Part shown: piece after piece, positions 12,733 through 23,159 of the stretch | Layout: the number at the start of each line of letters is the position of its first letter | Numbering within the stretch: the first letter of the stretch is position 1 | Made by a program: the position numbers and the translations under genes | Notes under the pieces: generated by a model | Databases searched by the model: none | What the model was told of the DNA's origin: nothing | Seen by the model: the letters and a program-made list of their open reading frames with translations, nothing else | NCBI GenBank assembly: GCA_003693705.1 | Contig: RBZT01000588.1 | Location: 124,001 to 188,000 of the forward strand | Length of the DNA: 64,000 bases | Direction: 5' to 3' | Source of the DNA: Polymyxa betae | Taxonomy: Eukaryota; Endomyxa; Phytomyxea; Plasmodiophorida; Plasmodiophoridae

Positions 12733-15007
12733 TGTCAATTCGGGACAATCTGTTAGCTGACGCTATGGGCGTCTTCAGATATGCACAGACGTGGAGTGCT
12801 TATATCTACAGAGTTCCCTCAGATACTGCTCAGATTATTTTCACGGTTTTGCTAATTTACTGGTTTGGACAATGGCAGAAACCAATTGGATTGAATTCAA
12901 ATTTCGAGTTTTAGGATTGGATATATGCACCATAGTTTCATCTGGATCGCTGTCGTCATCTTCGCCTCGAACTCAGCAATGTCCAGAAAACGAAACCAGA
13001 TCGAAGAAGCTCGCGAATCTTGCCGATCGCATTTCCAAAACGCCTATTCCGATCGCTTGAAACAAAGTTTTCCTGAGTTTGAAGGCAGTTTCGCGCATCA
13101 TCGTGCTCGATCACACCTCTTATTGTAACTTAGATTGCCAAGTAGCGAACCAATTGTTTGCCTCATTGTGGCCGCATCTAAACGCATACTTGAAAGGCAC
13201 CGATTTGGTCTCAGGATGGGACCTGCTTAGTGTCTTCGACGATTTTCTGGATGCCCATAAAGGTCCTGTTCTTGAACTAGGAGATATACCTCCACGAATA
13301 TGTGGCATCCGCCTGCTCTCTCCTGCTGGTAATTGCCAGTATGCTGCCTCAATAGCATAACCTTCACCGCTTTATGATGTTCTGGCGTAGGTTTCTGGAT
13401 ATTCATTGTAGCTATCATGGCAACGCCAAATTGACTGCTCGTGTTGCCAAATATCAACACGGTTCGTTATCGATGCTTTCGGTCTCTAATTCTGACACGT
13501 TCCGAGCAGAAACGGATTTGACAATTTCGTCCATCTCAGCTGAGTTTATTATACGCTTGTGCATGAATACGTCTAGCGGCGAGATTGTTGCAAATTTAGC
13601 TGCAATGCCGGAATATAATTTCAGTTTGGACGTGTGCAATCTGGACTTAATGGGTAACTATATAACAAGGTCGGGTTTTGCTTGGTTGAAGACCCATTTC
13701 ATGATTCGGTGCTGTTTAGAAAAGCCATATTGGCAAAAGTACGTTCGTATATTAATACGTCATTGCTGTCAAAGATCTGGGTGTTGAAGCAGGGCGTTTG
13801 TCGCGAACTAGTAATGCCCAGTGTCAAAGGTAGTCAGGTGCCATCAGAATTTTCAGAACCGCTTACAAAGTGGACAACAGGAACGATCGTCATTACAGTT
13901 TCGTCTTTCTTGCCGTCTGCAACCTTCTCAGCAGAGGTATCCATGATTCTCTGTCGAATACCTAACACGAGCTTCTCCTGTAGCGAAGAGAATTTATATG
14001 AAAAACCTGGACAGTTTCGACAAGGTTTTCAACCGGTAATGTTTCAAGAGTTATGCTCGCTCAGGAATCTGACAGTCTATGTCAGTTGGAACTGCCAGTT
14101 CTGGAAAGCACTGAAAGCATTGAGATATTGGTGTTCAGCCGCAAATCAGGGAGTAAAGATGTTCAAATGGGACAATCACAGTTCCATATGAATATGCTCA
14201 ATTGTTTCAAGAATAATTCCATTCGCGACACATTGATACTTCCAATTGCTGATGTCGGAGTGTTGTATCTCGAGATTGGCTGCAGATTCAAACAATTTCC
14301 ACCGATTAGCGACGATCCCATTGTAAAATCTGAAGCTGTACTACTCAGCGACTTGCCAAACAAAGTGGTCGGCAGAGGATTAGAAAACAATTGCACTAAC
14401 GGACGGTCAGGGGAGCGTAACCGAGATGCTAACATCGAATTTACAATCTTTATTTGGCAACAAACAAAAACCGATACGAATGAAGTAAATATCATGTCAG
14501 ACTGTTCCTAGTGATGATAACTGGACGAACAGGAAATTCATTGACGTCGACCAAGAAAGATACGAATTACGTATTGAAATGCTTTCAGCTAAAGATATGA
14601 ACAATTACTCATTGAAGACGCCAGTCTATGGGATTGTCAGCTTAGAGCGACAGCACCAGAAAGACATTCCAGAAAGAGTGCAGTTGTCGACAAGAGTTTC
14701 TAATGGTGCAAATCCAACCTGGTAGGAAGCTAAAATCAAAAAAAAATAACTGATTTCAGTTAGGAACCAAAATTTGAATTTTGGAATCTGGGGCAACATT
14801 TCGACATTGAGAGTTACCATCGAATTTTGGAATACCTTAACCGAGGCAGATCCGGTTCTAATGGATTCAGTCGAAATCGATCTTATCAACCTGATTTACA
14901 GTGGCAAGTTCGATTGCGATTCTACGTATCAGTCATTCGACTTTGACAGAGCATTATCGAGATCTGCAGGATCTGTCCAGTTTCTGCTTCATTTAGAACG
15001 GCAATAA
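12733..15007 (+). CDS. Extended-synaptotagmin-like protein (TM hairpin, SMP, C2 domains)
   Basis: The start at 12733 (MSIRDNLLADAMG) leads to two adjacent hydrophobic segments, AQIIFTVLLIYWIGY and FIWIAVVIFASN, which join only when an intron at about 12870-12920 is removed. This is the ER-anchoring hairpin of E-Syts. An SMP lipid-transfer domain follows (NCQVANQLFASLWPHL, ELGDIPPRICGIRLLS, LDIHCSYHGNAKLTARV). The C-terminal part holds C2-type beta segments, clearest at YELRIEMLSAKDMNNYSLK and GANPTWNQNLNFG, the latter rebuilt across a 42-nt intron near 14720-14762. E-Syts tether ER to plasma membrane and move lipids. A frame open from 12642 could extend the N-terminus. Internal exon joins from 13350 to 14500 are only roughly traced. 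Confidence 0.78.
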
Positions 15008-15231
15008 ATCAAACCATCAATTGATAACGGGATGCATTCGTATCTAAACCTGCTTACGTGGTCTCCTAAAAACTTGATGGATCGTAAAAAGCTTTTTTGG
15101 AACCTCTATCTTCGGACTGCGGAATAAGTAGGGTATTGCAGATATCGAATCTCATCTTTTCCACCAAGACTGCAATTAGTGAAAAAAACTTCCAGTTCCC
15201 GTAATCTGATCAGGCTCTTGTTCGTGACATC

Positions 15232-16740
15232 ATGGATCCCGAACACATCGACGATTCCGAGTCGGATTCATCCGAGTCAGCCGGTGTCGCTCTATCCTTG
15301 ATGCCTGGCATGACCGGTACCGAACGGATGCATCCCGCCTTGCAGGCGCAGCTGCTGCGAGCCCAGCAGCGTCGAGCAACATCGAGCCTGCAAGGGATTC
15401 AGCAAGGGTTAACGTCATCACAACTGCAGACCCAACCTAGGCCCTCTGCCCAGCCGCCTGCTCCGATGTTTAGCTCTGCTGCTCAGTTTCTTCCTGTTCT
15501 GCAGGCATCGTTCGCTCCAAGGCCACCAACAACGGTTCGATGCTGCATTTGCATTGTTAATTTTTGTTAAATTTGTCCCGAAGAAACCTGTCGATGACAC
15601 CAATGTTTATGACCCATTTGCTGCTGCAGGCTTGGACTTACAGGTCTGTCTTGGGTGTCATTCTGCTGCCGGATTAAGTTTAATCACGAATTCAGAGTGA
15701 AAGGCATAATCTCAATGTCATGACTGAATCAAGTACTGCTATAGAGTCTCGCCGTCAGCTTTCCTCTAGGCAGGTCCATGAAGAGCAATTCTTCGTTCGA
15801 CAAATACAGTTGAAAACGATTCTTCTTGCAATAGGTCATTGAGTTCTCGAACTCAGTATTTGTGCTATTTTCACTGAGGCTTATTCAGCAAAGAAGCGCG
15901 GACTCGATGGCGTTTCCGATGGAGTTTGTGAGCTAATAACATTCGCTCTTCAAGAACACCTGGAAGATATCGTCGAACAACTAGTTGCGATTTCGCGCCA
16001 AAGGATAGACGAGCAAAAGAATTTGCTCCCGTATTGCATTGATAATCTTTGATGGTGAATTATCTGATTCTTCTTTAGACGCTCAATTCTGTCCGAACCG
16101 CACCAACAAATCAAACGCATTCAAAAAATGGAAGGTTCGCTTATTTCCCTTCTGCAATGCTTCAAATTAATCGTTCCTTAAGAGGAAGAGAAACGACGCC
16201 TTCAACAGGAGGAGCGAAATCGTATTTTGGAAGAAGCCAGGGTAGAATGAATTCCATTTCGTCAGAATTTGTTACTCGTTTTGAAACATTGCCAGTTGCT
16301 TAGAGAGTCCCAAGGAAAGGACGAAGAGATGGATTCAAGGATTGCAGAGCGTCTCAAGAAATTGGAAGAGGAAGAAAAGGAAAGGCAAAAGCTTACTGAT
16401 ATAAATGGTGTGTCCAATGATTAATTCTTTGTATTGAAAAATTGAGTGATTTTGTTTAGATGCTGCTCTTCTTGCAATCGGTGGTGGTGCGGAATTCTCA
16501 TTCAAGAAAAAAGCTACCCCGACTGCTGCAACATCCACGTTCAAAAACGACTTTAACTTATTTCCCGGAATGCCCTCGTTTTTACCGGTGTCATCGCTTG
16601 ATATCCGCGATTCATCAAACAAGCGCCAGCTCTCGTTGCAAGACTGTATCCATTATCTTGAACGCGACTATCACAGTACAAAATCCAACCTTCTATTTAG
16701 ATTATACCAACGTGTTGGTGTAAATCGTCCAAGGCGATGA
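15232..16740 (+). CDS. TAF4: TFIID subunit TAF4
   Basis: The acidic/serine and glutamine-rich N-terminus is followed by the TAF4 histone-fold region: GVSDGVCELITFALQEHL and DIVEQLVAISRQRIDEQKN near 15910-16020. A charged helix with KRLQQEERNRI-type composition follows. The C-terminus is LSLQDCIHYLERDYHSTKSN then LLFRLYQRVG, the conserved TAF4 end, with the stop at 16738-16740. TAF4 pairs with TAF12 in the core of TFIID. The gene is broken into many small exons (introns around 15650-15880, 16045-16180, 16240-16300, 16405-16460). It is shorter than animal TAF4 because the long co-activator-binding N-terminus is reduced. Confidence 0.87.
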
Positions 16741-16865
16741 TATTTTGCAAAATCCTTAGCTGAATTAAAGGCCTGTATATTTATCAGTTCCAAATTTACA
16801 AGATTCGTTGCAACTGTCTTTAGCTCTGCCTATAGAAAATCCGCAGTTTTTTATGGAATTTTTCA

Positions 16866-17354
16866 ATGACGGAATCGATCGAAGAAAGGCACAAACGTTT
16901 AGCTGCCCTGCGAGCTGAAGCCATCAGCGCTGGAGCTGTAGAAGACGACGTGCCTGCTAACGTTGTCGATGAGAGCGACAATGATGAAGCGGTCGAAAAT
17001 GAGCCCGGCGCCCAAGAATCTGAACTGAAGTTTCTGAATTATCGTCCAAAGGCGAAAGAGCTCGCCGAACTGCATGTTGGAGGAACAGCCGTTCCCAACG
17101 TTGAGCAGATGACGGCTGAGATCCGCGAAACCATCCAGAAACCACAAGTATGTTGCAATGTTTACACAATCAAATCTTTCAACATTTCGGCTTTTTAGGA
17201 AGAATTGATAAGCATTGCTCCCAAAAAGCCAAATTTGGATCTGAAACGCGATGTTCAAAAGGATTTGGGTATCCTACAGAAGCGAACAAAGGTTGCCATT
17301 GCTAAACTCGCACAACAGTTAGCAGAGCAAGAAGAAATCGCAAATGAGAGCTAA
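16866..17354 (+). CDS. CCDC12: CCDC12 (Cwf18 family), spliceosome-associated protein
   Basis: Two exons are split by a short intron at about 17149-17199. The protein has the family layout: an N-terminal charged helix (HKRLAALRAEA), an acidic stretch, LKFLNYRPKAKEL, and a C-terminal APKKPNLDLKRDVQKDLG followed by LQKRTKVAIAKLAQQLAEQ. CCDC12/Cwf18 belongs to the activated spliceosome. Length is about 146 residues, close to the family. It lies 125 bp downstream of TAF4 on the same strand. Confidence 0.92.
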
Positions 17355-17838
17355 GCTGCCCCGTTAAAGTAGAAGGGTAATGCGCAGACAGAGTATCTAC
17401 ATTAACCATAAACAATCGATAAATATGCTATAGCAGTGAGGAAAACAACAGCTTAGTAACGTCCTGGCTGATTGTCAATCTAGGGAAATTCCCCATTTCT
17501 TAATACAATGTAAATTATGTTTTTTTTTTCTACAGTATTCAGCAGAATATTGCTTTTGTAAACATACTTTAACCTTGTACATTCGTTAGCTTGCTTGAAA
17601 GGAGAGCATTCCGGTTGTATTTCAACACGTGGGTCAGAGTCTTCGAGAAAATCGGAGGCCGAAGAAAAGGCCGCTCTCAAACCCTGTTGGTTGACGACAG
17701 CCGAATGGCTGCGTGGTCGGAGCCGGACTGCGCATTACCACAACAAGGGGAGGGGGGCCTCTGATTCGTCATTCGTCACAAAGGTCATTTTCTTTCGTAG
17801 TTTGCTGATCGTTTGCAGACTCCTGGACTTCTATAGCA

Positions 17839-19370
17839 ATGTCGCGCAGTCGGTCTAGATCTAGGTCGCCTCGATCTCGTTCGCGCTCTCCCAGGCGCCG
17901 TTCCATGTCGCCTCGTGGCGGCCGCAGCCCTGCTCGGGACCGTGGCGAATGCGACGTAATTGAGCTCACTTATGATGAAGTCAGTACTTTGATCATTATA
18001 ACATTGATCTCATTAATCCTAGGTTGGGTTTGTTCTTGGAAAACTCGGCTCTACAAAGCGGAAAATTGAACGTGTTTCTGGCGCCCGCCTTGATTTACAC
18101 GAACGTGACCATCGTCTGGAAATCTTCGGATCTCCTCAAGAGCGTCAACGAGCTGCCGAATATACTCGATTTGTGCTTGACCAACGCACTGGAGATGTTC
18201 AAATTGACTTGAATATTCCAAGAGACGACCTTTCGGTTGTCGATGTTCCTACCGATACTGTCGGCTTCGTTATGGGACGTGGAGGAGCAGTATTACGTGG
18301 GTTGGAGGACGAGTGGGGAACCCTAATGTTTTTCGCTAAGGGACGCGGTCGTAACGGGGACAATCCCACCGAAAAATTGGCTATTTTTGGAAGCCGTCGT
18401 GCTCGTCGTGGCGCTGAATTGAAAGTTCTCTCTGCTGTTGAACACAAACATGCAGGATTCTTTTTAAACGAAAACGGAGAGCTGCATAAACCATTAGAGC
18501 AGGTTTGCCGCATTGTTGAGGTGTGCTCCCATATCTTCATCTAACGGTGTTTTGCAGCCTGGAGACAATCTCAATGATGGCTGGGGATACAGCACACGTC
18601 TGTTGGCTAATGACGAATTTTCTTATGCATTGGGTGCTCGCGGCTCCACTCGGAAGAAGCTGGCGGCTGCTTCCGGAGCTATTCTTGAGTTCGTCGGGTT
18701 TTTAGCGATTGCTGCTGGGATGCAGGTACACTTTCATTGCTTACGATTACTGGCTCTTACCATTTTAGGATGAACGCGACCGTGCTATGGACTATCTTGA
18801 TTGGCTATTGAAACAACGTAAAGGGGGCCCAGTTCCGTTAACTGATATTGATCTAAACCGCGATGATGTAACTATTGTTGACGTTCCTTCGTCTTGTATG
18901 GGATTCATTACCGGTCGCAAAGGTCTGCTTCTTGTCCAGCGAAGTCTATATAACTGAGATTTGCTTTCAGGCGAATCACTTCGGAACATCGAACATCGCA
19001 CAACTACGTTCTGTTTTGGCGATGGCGATAAAGATGAGTCCAAAAATGAATATGAGAAATTGTACATTTTCTCGCATTTGAAGTCTGGGCGCAAGTAGGT
19101 TTGCTTTTAATAATTCTGTTCATACCTAAACCTATTCTCTTCAGAAAAGCCGCCCAATTAGTTAAAGATATGATCGAATCAGACCGCCGTCGTGGTGGCT
19201 ATCGCCACTCTCGGTCACGCTCTCCGAGAGGAGATCGTCGCCGTTCGAAATCGTGGTCTCCTCGTCGCCACTCGCGTTCACGTTCGCCCCGGTACCGAGA
19301 ATCCCCTCGTTATCGCGAGTCGCCTCGCTATCGCGATGATCGTCGTGATAGCCGTTATTATCGCTACTGA
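17839..19370 (+). CDS. RS-rich protein with four KH-like RNA-binding domains
   Basis: The N-terminus and C-terminus are both arginine/serine repeats (SRSRSRSRSPRSRSRSPRRR at the start; RYRESPRYRESPRYRD at the end). Between them are four KH-like units, each with a GxxG loop: VGFVLGKLGS, VGFVMGRGGAVLRGLEDEWG, YALGARGSTRKKL and MGFITGRKGESLRN. Units 2 and 4 are preceded by a DVP(T/S) motif. Introns were placed at about 17979-18022, 18519-18557, 18726-18769, 18925-18971 and 19096-19144. KH loops bind single-stranded RNA and RS tails are typical of splicing factors, so a splicing or mRNA-processing role is inferred. I do not know a named orthologue. Confidence 0.82.
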
Positions 19371-20490
19371 GTGTAAGCTGTCGTCCTTTCTCTTTTCTTT
19401 ATCGCTCATGTCTAATTCCAGTTTTCATCCGAATCATAAGTACGATTCGTGTCAAACGCATTTGAGACAATTTGGCTTCCGCATCTCTTGGATACAATGA
19501 AAATAACGATTCGATGTTGATGTTGACTTGCCTCTTCATTTTGACTTCATGCTCTGGTCGAGATTCAGTTATTAAGTTCACTATTTGGCCTTTGGACCAC
19601 TAGTAGCTCTGGTCGTGTTCAGTTATTAAGTTCACTATTTGCCCTTTGGTCCACTTGTTGCATTACTGTTTACCTCCACTCTCAGCTTCTTTTTGTTTTC
19701 CGCTTCATATCCATGGGTCGGGCGCAATCGTAATTTCTCTATCTCGGCTTTTGGTATGCTGATAGGTGAGTTTCTCGTATTGTAATCTCCTAGAATTCTT
19801 CCTGGGGTTGTTTTGGTGCTTCGCTATCATAGTGCAATGTGTCGTATTACAGTAACTACCGTGCTTGATGTTTTCTGTAAGTCTGCCTGTAGGTCAATTA
19901 ATTAAGCTACTAGTGACGGTGTCGTCGTTCGATACATTCGGCTTTTACTTTGCCATTTGCCCCTGGAAATTACATGTCTCTTTTGTGAAGATTGAATAAA
20001 ACATGCTTTGTTGTCGGCTTCAACAATTTGCTGATGTAAGCTAGAGTAGACATTCGTTAATTAGCTTAAATTATCTAACGAATAGTGAGCTGACGGCTTG
20101 GATCTCTACCAGGAGCTGAGAACCTGCCTTACCGCAGATTGAAGGATTGTTTATTCTTTTCGGAGATGGGATGCAAACAATTTTGACTTGTTCCAATTTA
20201 TTTATTGAGCGAATTTTGACTTCGGGTATGGTTGGTCTCAAAATCATCGTTTTGGCTTTTTTGGTGGCAGAGCCTCATTGCCAATCCGCTGTTCGAATAT
20301 CACTATGTATACTAATCAATCATTCATTATATTCAATTTCTTGGTTATATAATTCACAGCTAACTGTTCGGTGATCTCTGGAATCTGGAGTATAGAACAG
20401 TCTATCGTAGTCAGTAGTCTCACGGTAGCATAGTGGCGGTGTACAGCAACGTAGTGTCAAATTCTTATACCACTTACATTCTGTATTCAC
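19371..20490. other. 1.1-kb spacer, no gene seen
   Basis: T-rich sequence lies between the KH gene and the membrane-protein gene. Apart from the 55-bp tandem repeat I see no coding exon, RNA gene or mobile element. It probably holds the long 3' UTR of the KH gene and the promoter of the next gene. Confidence 0.5.
19551..19660. repeat. Two-copy 55-bp tandem repeat downstream of the KH gene
   Basis: The sequence from 19551 (gctctggtcg...) recurs from 19606 with few differences; the shared core includes ttcagttattaagttcacta. It sits about 180 bp after the KH-gene stop codon, so it is probably in the 3' UTR or the spacer. Confidence 0.85.
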
Positions 20491-21041
20491 CATGGCCTTG
20501 CCATCTTGTCTCAAGTTCTTCTGTCCTTCCACAAAACTGCCGCCTCAGACATGGGGGATGTTTTTCTGCCATTTATCAGTCGCCTCCATTGCTGTCGCTA
20601 CTGGATTCTGTACGGCTGCTTAATATGGACGAATGCCAAACTTGACTTTTTTTAGATCTATCTTTCGCTATTCACAAAGTGGATGCTGCTGAGCAGCTTG
20701 CTCTTTGGGTTGCTGTTGCACTGATAAGTGTACTTTTCCTTTCAGAGTCATTGAAACATCTCGAACATGAAGCCCTTTCGTCCCGTTTGCAGGAATCTCG
20801 TGAATTTTTCTCTAAGCTGCGTGGGTTCTCTTTCAAACGAATTGGATTCTCCCAGGAAAGCGTTGAGAAGAATGTTCGCCGCGTGTCGGTATCTATTGCT
20901 CATTTCCAAGGACTCACCTTATTCTTTCTGATGTTTGCGTTCCTTTTGCATCGTCTAGCTGTCAAGTTCTCGTCGGAAGTTACAATTGCAGCATCTCTGT
21001 CAATTGGAGCTTTCCTGCCCTGGCTAGCGGCTGGTCAATAG
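20491..21041 (+). CDS. Small multi-pass membrane protein, unknown
   Basis: Two exons are joined across a 46-nt intron (about 20613-20658). Exon 1 begins MALPSCLKFFCPSTKLPPQT. The join rebuilds a first membrane segment WGMFFCHLSVASIAVATGFY followed by LSFAIHKVDAAEQ. Three further hydrophobic stretches follow: LALWVAVALISVLFLSE, GLTLFFLMFAFLLHRLA and VTIAASLSIGAFLPWLAA. A basic loop with SFKRIGFSQESVEKNVRR separates the second and third. About 165 residues with four predicted membrane helices. I do not recognise the family. The join is supported by the continuous hydrophobic helix it creates. Confidence 0.6.
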
Positions 21042-21134
21042 CCTAGCCGTTATCATTTTATTTCAACCAATTAATCACGACGTCAATTTTTCGCCAGTAC
21101 TTTGCACTGCTCCGAGCAAAATGACTTTCCGCTG

Positions 21135-21920
21135 TCAATTATGGCTTGCTTTATGAAGCATGCCTTCATATCTATCAGATTGGGCAAACATGTCAGGTTC
21201 AATTACCTTATAGCATTTATCGTTTTGACACGATAAGCGATTTTCATTGAAATACCGACCAACGCAATCTGCATTGCAAAAATTTTTCTTGGTGATAGGT
21301 TCCCGATATGCTTCGTTTAGAAGCAATAGTTTATAGCAGTGGTAACAGGCTGCCCTTTTCGTTGTAACAGTTTCTGCTTCAACCTTAAGTAATTGGAAAG
21401 ATCTCGTCGCTCCTTCGTCTGGAACGGATTTTTTTTGGCGGCCCCTGAGCCATTGCACTCGGGCTTCTTGGAACAAGCGTCTGCTTTTAGCCTCATCAAA
21501 GAATTCGCCATCTCCCGCGTTAGCAATCTCTTTATGATCTTCATTCTGAGTAGTAATTGGGCTCAAGGTAACCTTGCAACTTCTTTTAGGCGAAACTAAC
21601 GCCTTTGGATGAGCATTGCTGACCAATCGATGAGACTCAGAAAGCATCGGTGTTTTGTTTTTCAAAACTAATGGAGCTTTCTTGTCTGCTTTTTGAAGAA
21701 TATTTTCTGCTAATTTGCGAATTGATATCGGACGGGAATTTTCCCAAAACAAGCCTTGATTCTTCGCTCGTTTCTGATTGAACTTCAAGCGGGCTTGTTC
21801 TTGCATTTTTTGAATCAGAAGTAAGCGTCGTTCCATGTTGAGAGTCTCCTGACGCAGCGAATCTGATAAATTCGCTGTAGCCGGCATTGGGCGCTGACGT
21901 TGTGTGGCGGCTTTTGACAT
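21135..21920 (-). CDS. Cysteine-rich zinc-binding coiled protein, unknown
   Basis: A single-exon gene of 261 residues. The N-terminal half is basic with a helix MERRLLLIQKMQEQARLKF. The C-terminal third has a spaced Cys array (CYHCYKLLLL, then NFCNADCVGRYFNENRLSCQ and NDKCYK) that resembles a treble-clef or TRASH/MYM-like zinc site. It ends MLHKASHN. I do not recognise an orthologue. It is convergent with the membrane-protein gene, 93 bp away. Confidence 0.65.
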   Translation of the reverse strand: MSKAATQRQRPMPATANLSDSLRQETLNMERRLLLIQKMQEQARLKFNQKRAKNQGLFWENSRPISIRKLAENILQKADKKAPLVLKNKTPMLSESHRLVSNAHPKALVSPKRSCKVTLSPITTQNEDHKEIANAGDGEFFDEAKSRRLFQEARVQWLRGRQKKSVPDEGATRSFQLLKVEAETVTTKRAACYHCYKLLLLNEAYREPITKKNFCNADCVGRYFNENRLSCQNDKCYKVIEPDMFAQSDRYEGMLHKASHN

Positions 21921-22142
21921 AGGCGCAGCTTAAGCGTTCATGACGTACATTCGAATCGTCTGTGATGAGATGTAAATGTGATCTGGATGGGAATCAAACA
22001 GGAACAGCAACGACTTATATCTCATGAAGCAGAATTATAACAAAAGCAGAGCGACATCAGATTGTATAATAAAATAATAAGCTAAGAACAATGCAAACAA
22101 CTAAGAGCTTTATGAACGAACTTCATCTCTATCACAAAACAA

Positions 22143-22410
22143 TCAGTAAATGCCCTGATGCAAAATCTGACCGTACTTAATGGAACGAAGCAAAGTAATG
22201 ATACCCGATGGCGGGACGCCTCTTTCTAATAGCATCAAGATAGGCACTAGCGCATCGTCTTTGATGTCGACGTCAACAGCTTGGCATAGCTGTTTGAAAA
22301 GCGACACTGCCGTCAGCAGAGTCAGTTTAACCACGAAATTGGCAATGTCAGTCGATACCTTGGGCTGGCGTTAGCTGCGACGACACCTCTTCTCCTAACT
22401 TCGATGACAT
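22143..22410 (-). CDS. MZT2: MOZART2-like gamma-tubulin complex protein
   Basis: Two exons separated by a 50-nt intron (about 22310-22359) give a 60-residue protein: MSSKLGEEVSSQLTPAQ joined to VSLFKQLCQAVDVDIKDDAL. A second helix follows (VPILMLLERGVPPSGIITLL). This matches the MOZART2 core, in which two helices of the same spacing pack on gamma-tubulin complex proteins to recruit them to centrosomes and spindle poles. It is much shorter than animal MZT2, which has a long disordered tail. The identity rests on the helix pattern and the ILMLLERGVPP-type segment; MOZART1 is the alternative. Confidence 0.72.
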
Positions 22411-22519
22411 CACCCTGAGAGTTGGAGCCACTGACGCCAAAACAACCTTAAATTGTAAATTGTGCGAATTTATTGAAAATGGCCTATTAATGGCTTTGAT
22501 AGGAGTGCCTTGAAAGACT

Positions 22520-23050
22520 TTAGTATATCATTTCGTCTGTTTTGTGAACATTTCGTTCCAGCTTTCTCGACTGTTGCCAGGCAGCCTTGCAGTAATGCTC
22601 TGCATAGTCGACCTCTGTGAGCGAACCATTCAATGGTTCATGAGCTGGGTAGGCCACCGGGTTGGTAATTAACTCGACCAGCATCATCCTCTGAGCCTCT
22701 CGTGGATCGACTTCAGTGATGGCGGCGCGGCCATCATCCTTAGCAGAAGTACTTCGGCTTTGCAAACCGCTCTCAAAAGGATCACTGCGATGGGGCTTGT
22801 AATGAGTCGAGGAGTCGAAATGGTCGACTTCCGTTATCTTCCCGTTCAGATTCCAATCGAAACTGTTCGCTTTGGATTCTGAAACAGGCTCGAATTGCGG
22901 AATTTCGCTGATGCCAAAAGTAGGCTCGCCACCGCCTTTTCGATGCTCGCTGCTGAAGACTTTAGCCGTTTTTGGGACGCCCCTTTTCACAGGCAGGTCA
23001 GGTTCATAGCCATCAAACGGATGGTCGGTTGGTGGTTGGGTGAATTCCAT
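22520..23050 (-). CDS. Unknown protein with TEVD repeats
   Basis: A single-exon, 176-residue protein with no recognised domain. It is hydrophilic and rich in Pro, Asp and Glu. Three copies of a short motif, ITEVDHFD, ITEVDPRE and LTEVDYAE, are spaced by about 25-50 residues, and PFDGYEPD occurs near the start. The tail CKAAWQQSRKLERNVHKTDE is helical. Neighbours on the same strand are MOZART2 and ARL13, so a cilium or microtubule role is possible, but this is only inference from context. Confidence 0.6.
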   Translation of the reverse strand: MEFTQPPTDHPFDGYEPDLPVKRGVPKTAKVFSSEHRKGGGEPTFGISEIPQFEPVSESKANSFDWNLNGKITEVDHFDSSTHYKPHRSDPFESGLQSRSTSAKDDGRAAITEVDPREAQRMMLVELITNPVAYPAHEPLNGSLTEVDYAEHYCKAAWQQSRKLERNVHKTDEMIY

Positions 23051-23159
23051 TCTTTGTACTAGTGAGTGGCGGAAGGCGCGTGTACCACTGTTGCATCATG
23101 CAAGTCCAGAGTAATGACGAAATTATTTTACTTCATACGATAAGCTTATTAGAAGTTGG

